This document shows, piece after piece, positions 46,260 to 58,543 of a stretch of 64,000 bases of DNA. Origin of the DNA: Amaranthus tricolor (taxonomy: Eukaryota > Streptophyta > Magnoliopsida > Caryophyllales > Amaranthaceae). Position 1 is the first letter of the stretch; every line of letters starts with the position of its first letter. Made by a program: the position numbers and the translations under genes. The stretch lies in NCBI RefSeq assembly GCF_026212465.1, contig NC_080052.1, positions 14,849,878 through 14,913,877 on the forward strand, in the 5' to 3' direction. The notes under the pieces were generated by a model. The model worked only from the letters and a program-made list of their open reading frames with translations. It was not told the DNA's origin and did not search any database.

Positions 46260-49013
46260 TATGGCTATTATTTTCAATTCTAACCATTTCAACACAATAA
46301 TATATGCCAAATAGTGTTGTGTGCCAAGCTTCGTGCATAACAAACCATGTTTGAGCTACTTTATGCGCGAAATTGAAAAAAAACGCTTAAAAACCCTTAA
46401 AATCGCAACTTAACTTCTAGTTTCTAGCATATGACTATTATTATCAATTCTAACCATTTCAACACAATAATATATGCCAAATAGTTTTGTGTGCAAAGTT
46501 TCGTGCATAACAAACCATGTTTGACCTACTTTACGCGCGAAATTGACATAGCAGCAAACTAGTGAGCAGACGACCTTGCACGACACGTGGAGACCAAATC
46601 TATGCATCCAGAACCTAGGCTAAAGTGGAAATGGAATCTTGGTACTTGGATCTAGCTATCAAGGTCCTAAAACCATTCTAACAATCCCCGTGGACTCCTA
46701 GAAGCTGAGCTGAAGAAGGGCTGCTAAAAAGTTTGCTAGATCAGAATTTTGTTTAAGTGTTTGTGGTTGTTTCGTGTTCTTTTCTTGATCATTTGTAGTT
46801 TTCGACTGTGTCATTAATCAAAGCATACGAACAACATTAATCCTTGCATAACCAAGGCCTTAATCAGCCCCGGTTTCGCATCAAAACCAAGTTTGAGTAC
46901 TTTACGCGCGAAATTGACAAAAACGCTTAAAAACCCATAAAATTGCAACTTAACTTCTAATTTCTAGCATATGGCTATTAATTTCAATTCTAACCATTTC
47001 AACACAATAATATATGCCAAATAGTGTTGTGTGCCAAGTTTCGTGTATAACAAATAAAGTTTGAGCTACTTTACGCGCGAAATTGACAAACGCTTAAAAA
47101 CCCTTAAAATCGCAACTTAACTTCTGATTTCTAGCATATAACTATTATTATCAATTCTAACCATTTCAACACAACAATATATGCCAAATAGCATAACAAA
47201 CTATGTTTGACCTACTTTATGCGCGAAATTGACACTACAGCAAACTAGTGACCAGACCACATTGCACGACACGTTGAGACCAAACCTAAGCATCCAGGAC
47301 CTAGGCTAAAGTGGAAATGGAATCTTGGTACTTGGATCTAGCTATCAAGGTCCTAAAACCATTCTAACAATCCCGTGGACTCCTAGAAGCTGAGCTGAAG
47401 GAGGGCTGCTCGACAGTTTGCTAGATCAGAATTTTGTTTAAGTGTTTGTGGTTGTTTCGTGTTCTTTTCATGATCATTTGTAGTTTTTGACTGTTTCATT
47501 AATCAAAGCTTATGCACAACATTAATCCTTGCATAACCAAGGCCTTAATCAGCCCCGGTTTCGCATCAAAACCAAGTTTGAATACTTTACGCGCGAAATT
47601 GAAAAAAACACTTAAAAACCCATAAAATCGCAACTTAACTTCTAATTTCTAGCATATGGCTATTATTTTCAATTCTAACCATTTCAACACCATAATGTAT
47701 GCCAAATAGTGTTGTGTGCCAAGTTTCATGCAAAACAAAAGAAGTTTTAGCTACTTTACGCGCGAAATTGACAAAAACGCTTAAAAACCCTTAAAATCGC
47801 AAGTTAACTTCTAATTTCTAGCATATGACTATTATTATCAATTCTAACCATTTCAACACAATATTATATGCCAAATAGTGTTGGTTCCAAGTTTCGTGCA
47901 TAACAAACCATGTTTGACCTACTTTACGCGCGAAATTGACACAGCAGCAAACTAGTGAGCAGACCACCTTGCACGACACGTGGAGACCAAACCTATGCAT
48001 CCAAGACCTAGGCTAAAGTTGAAATGGAATCTTGGTACTTTGATCTAGCTATCAAGGTCCTAAAAACATTCTAACAATCCCCGTGGACTCCTAGAAGCTG
48101 AGCTGAAGGAGGGCTGATCGACAGTTTCCTAGATCAGAATTTTGTTTAAGTGTTTGTGGTTGTTTCGTGTTCTTTTCATGATCATTTGTAGTTTTTGACT
48201 GTGTCATTAATCAAAGCTTACGCACAACATTAATCCTTTCATAACCAAGGCCTTAATCAGCCCCGGTTTCGCATCAAAACCAAGTTTAAATACTTTACGC
48301 GCGAAATTGAAAAAAACGCTTAAAAACCCATAAAATCGCAACTTAACTTCTAATATCTAGCATATGGCTATTATTTTCAATTCTAACCATTTCAACAAAA
48401 TAATATATGCAAAATAGTGTTGTGTGCCATGTTTCGTGCAAAACAAACAAAGTTTGAACTACTTTACGCACGAAATTGACAAAAACGCTTAAAAACCCTT
48501 AAAATCGCAACTTAATTTCTAATTTCTAGCATATGACTATTATTTTCAACTTTAACCATTTCAACAGAATAATATATGCCAAATTGTGTTGTGTGCCATG
48601 TTTCGTGCTTAACAAACCATGTTTGACCTACTTTACGCGCGAAATTGACAAAAACGCTTAAAAACCCGTAAAATCACAACTTAACACCTAATTTCTAGCA
48701 TATGACTATCATTTTAAATTTTAATAATTTTAACACAATAATATATGCCAAATAGTGTTGTGTGCCAAGTTTCGTGCATAACAAACCAAGTTTGACCTAC
48801 TTTACGCGCGAAATTGACAAAAACGCTTAAAAACCCTTAAAATCGCAACTTAACACCTAATTTCTAGCATATGACTATTATATTCAATTCTAACCATTTC
48901 AACACAATAATATATGCCAAATAGTCTTGTATGCGAATTTTCGTGCATAACAAACCAATTTTGACCTACTTTACGCGCGAAATTGACAAAAACGCTTAAA
49001 AACGCATAAAATC
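46260..49013. repeat. Satellite block between CACTA copies 1 and 2
   Basis: It begins mid-module, fused to TNP2. Long modules start at 46,386, 47,093 and 47,780, alternating with short modules at 46,926 and 47,611. From 48,319 there are only short modules (48,319, 48,488, 48,657, 48,826), increasingly divergent (AACACCTAATTT), up to the splice donor of the Ulp1-like gene next to 49,026. It is equivalent to the intron array of copy 1. Confidence 0.93.
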
Positions 49014-49025
49014 GAATTTGTGTAC

Positions 49026-52000
49026 CTTTCTTGCTATCCATTTTGGAAATGTGGCTCTGGATGTAGATCCCATTTGCCCAAGCACTCTTTTCATTGTGCT
49101 GAAACGCATGGGAAAAGTAATACTATTTATATATATATATAACACTTAATTAAATCAAATTGGTAAAATAATTAATATTACGTACGCATTCAGCAACGCT
49201 TTGAATCTTGTGTTGCGAGGTGGGCTTTGAGGTTTTTTTATTGAGTCGAAGACGTGCACAGTGTTCGTTAAAGGACAAATGATCAAAAGTATCCAATGCA
49301 AACTACAAACACAAATTTAAAATCAACAAATTAGAGATTAGGTGACTTTAAAAATCAAAAGATAAGTTCAATTTCAATAATAAAAATTACTCTTCCCAGT
49401 ATGGAGCCAGAATGAATGTGTGTTTAGATGCAAGGGAATTAGTCAAAGCAGTCTCAATGTATGCTCTGACCTGATCTGGATCATTTCTACATTTACTACC
49501 CGAAATCGACTCCGGACAAAACCATCCAATTTTTATTGGAGGTTCGCAAGAAATTAGCTCCTCGTAAGCCGCACAAAACTCACAAATAAGAGAATTTTGT
49601 TAGTAATTCGGTCATTAAAACAATTAAACAACAATGCCTAACTTGTAAGATAATGAACATCACCTCATGTAGACATGGAAAAGAGCTACGTTCAGCATCT
49701 TTCCTCTCAAAAATTGCCCGATGTCACTAGCACCAATAATTACAAACAGGCTCTCTAAAAAGCAGTATTGCTCCTTCAGCAGGGTCAAAATGATTGGGTC
49801 CTCCTCACTTATGCGAGATGGACAATAATGCAGCCATTTGCAATCTTGAGAGAGATCTTTTAGCTCCTCATCGGTCAAAATTGGAGTGCTTGGCATCGAC
49901 TTTGACCCAGTCGACACCTTTGCTGAGGAACCGACCTCTCTCCAAGATCTCTTTGGACTCTTTTGCTATTTCAATTTATACAATTAAATTAGTGTGAGCA
50001 TGAAATTAAAAAAATAAAAATAAATAAGGTACAAATGATTCTTACTATGTTAGTGTATCGGACCCAAGCATATGGCCATGTGACGAAACTACCTAGGGCG
50101 TCTGATAGTTTCTCAAGGCTCCATGCTGGCATTGGAATTGGGAGTGAGAAATCATCAAACCCCTTTACAATAGTCTCCACGGCCACACTGATGTGGCCAC
50201 TTGTAACAGGCATTGAATGCACTGTTTGGCCCTCTTTATTTGGCTGGGCCACACCATATGCAACCTCAGTTAAGTCGCCATCACTAGCAACACCTAACTG
50301 AGGCAGCAACAGAGAACAAGGAGTCGCCTCCTGAAAATTGTGTCGTTTAGTATAATAAGCATCATAATAAAATATTAATTACGCATTGCAATTTAAATTA
50401 ATAAGTGCTTATATATTTAAAAACTATGTACCTGTAGCACTGGCTCCGGAGTTAGCTCCGGATTTTGAGCAACGAAGTTTATGTTCTCCGGTGTGGTGTT
50501 TTCCACTTCAGGGGTATTAATAATGAGCTGGGGTGCTACGAAGGTAATGGGCTCGGGTGTTGGCTAGACCAAAGCGTTAGGATCCCCATGTTGACTTTCC
50601 TGATCCTCGACAATTAGGATTGCCAAGTCCACAATGGGTGCTCCCATCTCCGCTCGGAGGGTTGCTACTTCTTCCCGCAGTGCCGTTCTGAATTGAGTAG
50701 CAACACACTCTTTGCCGAATGCCTTCTGTAACCCCACGCGGATGCCTCCTTTTCCGACTACCCGCCCACTGTGGTCTTTCCCTAAGACCATATGCAATGC
50801 GTCAATATTGCCTCTTGGGGTGAACTCCCCCGTAGCTTCTTTTTCCTTCCAGCCTATCTGTTCAAATAAAAAGTGACATATATAGCAATTAGTATAAGTA
50901 CATCAAAGCCAAAGAATACAAAACAAATGAAGAATAAACTTAATAATTTCAAAACTCACCACAGCATCAGCAACCTTCTTCGTTCCCGGATCATTAATGG
51001 TAAATTTACCACATGCATCTCGGGAATGAAGCCCGCAATACCAATCACGCACCCGATCTCCAGCAAGAGTATTCACGGATGCGGAGGTAGTCGTAGATGA
51101 GGGCGTGGATCAACTTTGATTGGGGTATAAACCCGCATCCACCCACTCTTTTCGGACCTCATCGTACGTTTTCTGGCCTAAGCGATGGTAAAACTTCCTT
51201 TTGCTTGCAGAATCATAAGCTTTACCACGCTTTTCCTAATTAATCAATAGAAATCGAATGTCATGTATTAGTTTAATGATTGAATCAAAAGAAGTAAATT
51301 CAAATTGGTAAACTATAATATAATATGAAATACTTACAACTTCTATGGGAGTTGTTCTTTTGGCAACAAAGGCCTCCCAATCCCTCTTCGATATGTGACC
51401 CCATATTTCGTAGGGCATCTTCGAAGGTGCTTCTCTCCACCTTCGTTTCCCGTTTTGACCTTTTTGGTCGTACGGGCACGGCTCTTCATAATCCAGCCAG
51501 TTACTAGCTTGGATTTGAAATCTTTGAATCTTTCAGCAACAGCTGAAAGAAACACATTCTTCTTGTCCTCATCGCTCTCGATGTGGAAAAGATTCTACAA
51601 AAAAAATTTATATTTATTACTATCAATCAAATTAATTTTAAAATGAAAATAAATGAGTAAAAATAGTAAAGTTGCTTACCACAGTATCATGCCATAGAGA
51701 GTTCTTCAAACCCTCTGGAACCTCGTTCCATGCGTGCAATATGGAAAGCTTGCGGATACATAGACCTACTTGTTTTCCATATTGCCTACGCCATTTTCCG
51801 CAGGGTTTACCCAATGCATTGTATTCCAAATGCATGGGTTCTATGACTTTGAGGTTTTTTGTAGGACCTCGCCCTTTTCTTTTCTTACTGGTAGTGGTGA
51901 GAGCATCCATTGGTGGGGCGTCTTCAGTTTCAAAATCATTGTCAATCGGTGGAGCGTCTTCAGCCATACGCTCGTATCTCACAATTTGGTCTTCTTCGCT

Positions 52001-52069
52001 GTCATTACTACGATGCTCATTATCCGAGGTCTCAATCTCGGGGACAATTTCATCTCTGAATAAATGCAT
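49026..52069 (-). pseudogene. CACTA second gene: Transposase_24 + DUF8039-like + Ulp1-like (copy 2)
   Basis: The most 5' exon found starts with MHLFRDEIVPEIE at 52,069 and runs through RGPTKNLKVIEPMH...WNEVPEGLKNSLW (N-terminal Transposase_24 region). An exon with SDEDKKNVFLSAVAERFK (~51,600-51,420) follows, then exons matching copy 1 down to 49,098-49,026. Breaks: loss of one base near 51,430 (GCTTCTC versus GCTTGCTC in copy 1) shifts the frame at GGE-K; a TAG replaces GAG near 50,565; a 45-bp stretch is missing and a ~45-bp stretch is gained in the 50.5-50.65 kb exon. Upstream Ulp1 exons keep the His and Asp (HWILL, FDS). The exon ends at a good donor (AAG/GTACAC), after which satellite begins. 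Confidence 0.8.
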
Positions 52070-52299
52070 TGTATATCAGTACCTGAAAGAGTATGAATAG
52101 AAATATATTAGAACATAAGCTAAGTAATATTAAAAATATGACAAAAAATTCTAATACTTTCAACACAATAATATATAACAAATAGTGTTATGTGCAATGT
52201 TTCATGCAAAACAAACCAAGTGCCAAAAAAACATTAAAAAGCTTTAAATTCATACCTTGTGAATCACTTAATTCAAATGTATTCCTTCCGTGTGATCTA

Positions 52300-55200
52300 C
52301 ACGCATATAACCAACATCTACATCATCTACATCATCTTGATCCACTGATTTTGGATAGATAAAGGGAGGGGAGTCTTCAAAAGCATCATATTCTTCCTCA
52401 TCCTCACATCACCTATACCAAGGATACTTCTTTTTCCCGGTACAACAATAGACCATTTTTTATCAGACGGGTCGACAATGTAGAATACTTGCTTGGCTTG
52501 TGTAGCTAGTATGAATGGCTCCTCACTATCACGCAAACGAGCTAAGTCTACAAGAGTAAATCCACAAGGGTCGTCATTTTTAATGCATCGTCGATTATTA
52601 TCTACCCACTTACATTTGAAAAGACCAATGTTGAAAGTAGAGTAGTCAAGCTCCCATATTTCATGTACCCGTCCTTAGTATACCAATTTAGCATCAACCC
52701 GCGCTTGATCCTTCGCACTCGCGTAAAATGTAGATGACGCCAAAATAGAAACCCCACTATTCTGTAGATACGATGACTTCTTGTCTTGACCCTCAGTCCA
52801 AAATGTGAAGCCATTGACATCGTAACCCTCATATTTGTTGACATCATCACGATGACCAAAAGCTAACCACTTAACAATTTCGGATACACCCTTGAGCTCT
52901 AAGCATATTACTCGATTATGAAACCAATTAATAAACGTCTTGTTATGCAACTGCATCAATGCCCTATCCCCTTTAGAAGGATGTTTTGCGCGCAATATAT
53001 CAAAATGCTCACTCAAAAAAGGATGAACTTCCGGAATATGATGCAACACATACAAGTGTGCTTGTAGAAGGCTTTCTCGAGGAGGTGTGACCGATTTGGA
53101 GCCAATTGTTCCTTTTCCCCTCAAGCCTTCCTTCATGTTTAGAGATGGGAAGTCCAATAGGCTTTTCCATGGCCAAATACTCGGCTATAAAGTTACTAAT
53201 CTCATCGCTCACAGTGCCTTGAATCATACTCCCCTAGGGTTGTGCTGGATTCCTCACCTTGTTTTGTAAAACACCCATGTGTCTTTCAAAAGGATAACAC
53301 CACCTTAAAAAAACTGGACCCAAAAGCTTGATCTCACGAACAAGATGGACAATAAGATGAACCATTATGTCAAAGAAAGAAGGTGGAAAATACATCTCAA
53401 ACTTGCATAAAGTTACAATCACGTCGAGTTGAAGTGCATCAAGTTTAAAGGGATTAAGAACTTTACTACAAATTGTGTTAAAGAACGAACATAGCTCGGT
53501 AATAGCATATCTCACATGTTTTGGCAGTATTCCACGGATTGCAATTGGTAAGAACACTTGCATCATTACATGGCAATCGTGAGATTTCATGCTTCCAAAC
53601 TTCAGCTCACCATTTAGGCTAACAAATCTCTTCATGTTGGATGAGTACCCAGACGGAACCTTAATGCCATACAAACACTCACAAAATGTCCGCTTCTCTG
53701 CTTTGGACAATGTGTAGCAAGCTGGAGGCAAATAAACTTTATCATAAAGCATCTTCTTCTTATTGTCACCAACTTCATCAGCTCTATTTCTTTTCTTACT
53801 CGCCTTAACATGTGCCCACAACTCCGGACGAAGACCCTTACATTCAAACCAATCTCGCACGGCCCTAACATCTTTTGTCTTACTCGGAATGTTCATGAGA
53901 GTCCCGAGTATGGCATCGCATACATTTTTCTCTATATGCATAACGTCAAGACAATGCCTAACCTGTAGATCTCTCCAATATGGAAGCTTCCAAAAGATTG
54001 ATTCTTTTTTCCATAATCGGTCTTCACCCCCTTGTACTTGCCCCGTTTTACCAAATACAGTCTCAACTCTTAACCTGTTCATAAAGCTCATAACCGGTCA
54101 ACGGTCGACGAGCTACACGGTCCTCAACCTCCCCGTTGAACAACTTCTTCTTCTTACGATATTGGTAGTCTCGTGGGAGGAACTTTCGATGGTGCATGAA
54201 TACGTGTTTGCACTTAGGAATCCACGTGGATTCCATGTCATCGATACATATTGGGCATGCTTTCTTCCCTTTGTTCTTATACCCCGATAAGTTGTCATAT
54301 GCCGGAAAATCATTAACGGTGCATAAAAGCATTGCACGCAAGGTGAACTCCTCATTAGCATATGCATCAAACACTGAAACGCCTTCATCCCACATCTTTC
54401 ACAAATCCTCAACGAGAGGTGCAAGATACACATCTATGTCATTGCCAGGTTGTTTAGGACCCGAGATAAGAAGCGAAAGCATTATGTACTTACGCTTCAT
54501 ACACAACCAAGGTGGCAAATTATAGATCACTAAAAGTACCGACCAAGTACTATGTTGAGAACTAAAATTGCCAAATGGGTTCATTCCATCCGTACACAGT
54601 CCGAGCCTTAAATTACGAACCTCATCCCCAAAAGTCTTATGCAACCTATCAATACTCTTCCACTCCGGAGAATCAAATGGATGTGTGAGCAAGTGACCTT
54701 TCTTCACCCTATCTGCATGCCACCTCAAATTTAACGCATCTTTCTTTATAGAAAACAAGTGCTTGAATCTAGGTATTATTGGAAGATACCACAATACCTT
54801 ATCCGGGGGCCCTTTAACATCCCGAGCCCCTTTACGCTTGTAGCGCGATAACCCACACCTAGGACACTCTTCTAAGTTCTCGTTTTCATTCCGATACAAC
54901 ACACAATCATTCGGACACGCATGAATCTTCTGGTACTCTAAGCCGAAAGGACACATGAGCTTTTTGGCATAATATGTCGACTTTGGAAGTTCATTTCCCT
55001 CAGGAAACATCTCACCTAACGCTTCTAATAACATTCTGAAACTAGCGTCACTCCAATTGAACTTTGACTTAATGTTGAAAATTGTCAACACTGCTGTTAG
55101 TTTGGTGAAGTTTGTACATCCAGGGTACAAAGGCTTTTGAGAAGCCTCTGTCAACAAGTCAAAAACACGAGGACGTTTTCCTAACTCATCCTCGACTCCC

Positions 55201-55520
55201 TCCATCATCTCATAAACACGATCCACATCGTCATCGACATTCTCTTCATCTGTCTCATACCCATCAACATGATCTACTACATCCTCATTGACATCGACCA
55301 CATTATTGACGTCCTCAACAACACTTTTCTCTTTGTAAACTCCCTCCTAACCATGCCAAACCCAAACATGATATTGAGGCCTAAACCCACGTCAAAGTAT
55401 GTGCTCCCTAAGAATATCAACACTATCTACCTTTGATACATTGCCACAACTGACACATGGGCAATAAAAACCAACTCCCCCCGTCCTAACTTGATGTTCA
55501 ACCGCAATACTTCAAAATTT
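52300..55520 (-). pseudogene. TNP2-like CACTA transposase gene (copy 2), broken by stops and frameshifts
   Basis: From the 5' end: a transposase-associated zinc-finger-like domain (FYCPCVSCGN...ILREHIL...YHVWVWHG; ~55,500-55,322) with in-frame stops at 55,394-55,392 and 55,349-55,347. Then an ORF from 55,301 with acidic DVNEDVVDHVDGYETDEEN, CPNDCVLYRNENENLEECPRC and HLLTHPFDSPEWKSID, stopping at TGA 54,399. It continues in the same frame to 54,063 (CPICIDDMESTWIPKCKH). A 2-bp loss near 54,070 shifts the frame, then TNP2/DUF4218-like sequence runs to ~53,010. The GGGGAAAAGG frameshift shared with copy 1 is near 53,112. A DUF4216-like end (GYDVNGFTFWTEGQDKKS; TAA at 52,675; then IWELDYSTFNIGLFKC; VFYIVDPSDKKWSIVVPGK) finishes by ~52,300. 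It is a clear pseudogene. Confidence 0.87.
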
Positions 55521-56562
<1,042 letters not shown>

Positions 56563-56833
56563 TGTAGGAATGCTAATGGATGATCGAATGCAACAAGAGG
56601 GGGGGTGAATTGTTGTGTAGTAGGTTTAAGATTTTTGCCTCTAATTTTTGCGGAATTGTATCAAGTAAAGAACAAAACTTAAACTCAAAAACGAAAAGAA
56701 AAATAATAAAGGAGACAAAGATTTTACGTGGAAACCTTCTTGGCCTAATAAGAAGGAAAAACCACGACCCCCCGGGATTTCAAAATTCTCACTATGTTAA
56801 GGCAATCAATTACAATTACACAAAACAATGTTT

Positions 56834-56978
56834 GCTTCACTTGAAGCTTCTCAATTCTCTAAATGCTTCACTCAAAGCTTCTCTACTTAGGCCTACTTCT
56901 CTTCTCTTCTCTTTCTCTCCTTCTCTTTCTCTTCTCTCGATTCTATTCTCTATTCCCTTAGACTTCCCATAAGTCTAA
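56834..56978 (-). other. Hairpins in the minus-strand copia LTR
   Basis: On the minus strand: TTAGACTT/AAGTCTAA with loop ATGGG (56,978-56,958), GCTTT/GAAGC loop GAGT (56,878-56,865), GCTTC/GAAGC loop AAGT (56,847-56,834). The first corresponds to TTAGACTC/GAGTCTAA in the other LTR: one base on each strand of the stem has changed so that pairing is kept. Confidence 0.7.
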
Positions 56979-57167
56979 TTACAACAAAACACTCAATTAC
57001 CCTTTACAAGGCCAATTCTCATGAAGATTAAAATTAAGTAGTTGCTCAAGAAAAATATAATGAATTAATTGGCATTCAAAAAAAGAAAATATTTTTCTTT
57101 GAATAATCTCCCTTAAATGGACACTCTCTATTCATATCCGCTTAACCATAGCTTCCCTCTTTTATAA

Positions 57168-57178
57168 AGGGAACAGCC
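57168..57178 (-). promoter_or_regulatory. LTR TATA box (minus strand)
   Basis: The minus strand reads TTTATAAAAGAGGG. It lies ~190 bp upstream of the first hairpin, the same arrangement as TATA 44,281 and the hairpins from 44,480 in the related LTR. Confidence 0.6.
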
Positions 57179-57811
57179 GTCAGTGCACTCAGTCCACGTT
57201 CTCCATGAGATGCACTTATCCCACGACTTCCATAAACTTACTTGCTCCCAAAGAAAGTGGGAAGTTAGTTGAAAGTCGGAGTGGAACATAACTGCTGTAC
57301 GGTTAATATTACATGGGTTAAAGGAAGATCTTAAAATGTAGGAGACTAATTCAAAGTAGAGAACAAGTCTCTTGGATGTCCGAGTTTATAGGAGATAAAC
57401 AAGGAATTAGTCTTCTCCATGTTTTTAGGCGTATTAAAAACATTTTGCCAATTAATAAATAAATTTAATTAAGCAACTAATTAAATTTTAACCTTTTACA
57501 TTAACTAAAAACAGAAAACATAATTTTCGTAACTTCCAGTCAATGTCTTCTTCAGACCTGTATTGTAGGGAACAGCGCACTGTCTCCATCTACAACTTTG
57601 GTCAGGACTTCAACTCTAGGAACAGTAAACTGACTTCTAAAGCAATTGCCCAACTTCTTGGATATTTGAGACATGTACAACTTCCACGAATCAAGTCATA
57701 GGCTTCATCAACGATTTAAATTAAACCGGATATATACCTACAAAACAATCTCTAAAAGTATGTTTGTTTATTTAAAAGTGAAGTCATCATCAAAACCTTA
57801 AGAGGCCAACA

Positions 57812-57826
57812 AATTCCCCCTTTTTG
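57812..57826 (-). promoter_or_regulatory. Polypurine tract (minus strand)
   Basis: The minus strand reads AAAAAGGGGGAATT directly before the LTR start TGTTGG, as in the related element at 43,404-43,418. Confidence 0.85.
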
Positions 57827-58543
57827 ATGATGGCAAACTTTATAAACAAACTTAAGTAAAATAGAGTAAAACAAATTTCTTAGAGCATACTAGAGATTAA
57901 AGCAACTCTAAATAACTTAGCAAATCAACTCGTTACAATATAATTTACCAAGCATTCAATAAAACAATTTACTCCATAATATCAAATTTTTTTTTTTTCA
58001 AAACTTTCAAAATTAATTAACCTAAAACTTAAATAAAATAAACTAAGTTAAACTAAAATAAACTGACATAATAACTAACATAATTAAACTAACACACATT
58101 AACTAACAAAATTAAACTAACACACATTGTTAAATAATTTCAATCAGAAACATTTTGAGAACAAATGTACAAGAACAATAAATATCCTCAAAAACTTAGC
58201 AACTGTGTATGTAACTGTGTATTCACTGCTCTTCTTAAGTTTTTGCATAATCTTCCCCTTTTTGTCATCAAACAAAAAGAATTGGGGTTATCAAACCTCA
58301 GCACAAACCATATAGATTTGTCAGTGATGAAAGCAAGAAACAATAATAAGAGTAAGTGCCATGAATAAAAATCAAACCTGCATATAGTCAATTGTCACAG
58401 ACCATGAAAATAAAAACAAAGAAATAAAAGTAGCAATTGTTCAACGTAACAACAACAATGTACCCCAGATGGTACAAAGTAAAAGGTGAAATTGTTTGTG
58501 AAATGTAACAGCCAATCAAATCTTAAAAACATAGGGAGAGGGT
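57827..58543 (-). other. Copia 3' untranslated region (minus strand)
   Basis: ~717 bp, AT-rich, with repeats of AACTAACA(C)A near 58,075-58,125. No credible ORF. A second purine tract, AAAAAGGGGAAGATT on the minus strand (58,250-58,264), parallels the upstream one in the related element. Confidence 0.6.

Larger units (their letters stand above)
56563..57811 (-). repeat. Ty1/copia LTR, minus strand (1,249 bp)
   Basis: On the minus strand it starts TGTTGGCCTC at 57,811 and ends ATTCCTACA at 56,563, with the standard TG...CA ends. The start is preceded by AAAAAGGGGGAATT. It is related to the LTR at 43,419-44,942. Its last ~35 bases also match the truncated LTR end at 60,811-60,845. Confidence 0.88.

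Noticed and set aside
46260..46343. First ~28 codons of the long minus-strand frame entering TNP2 copy 1
   Set aside because: They translate satellite sequence fused to the transposase; TNP2 begins only at 46,259.
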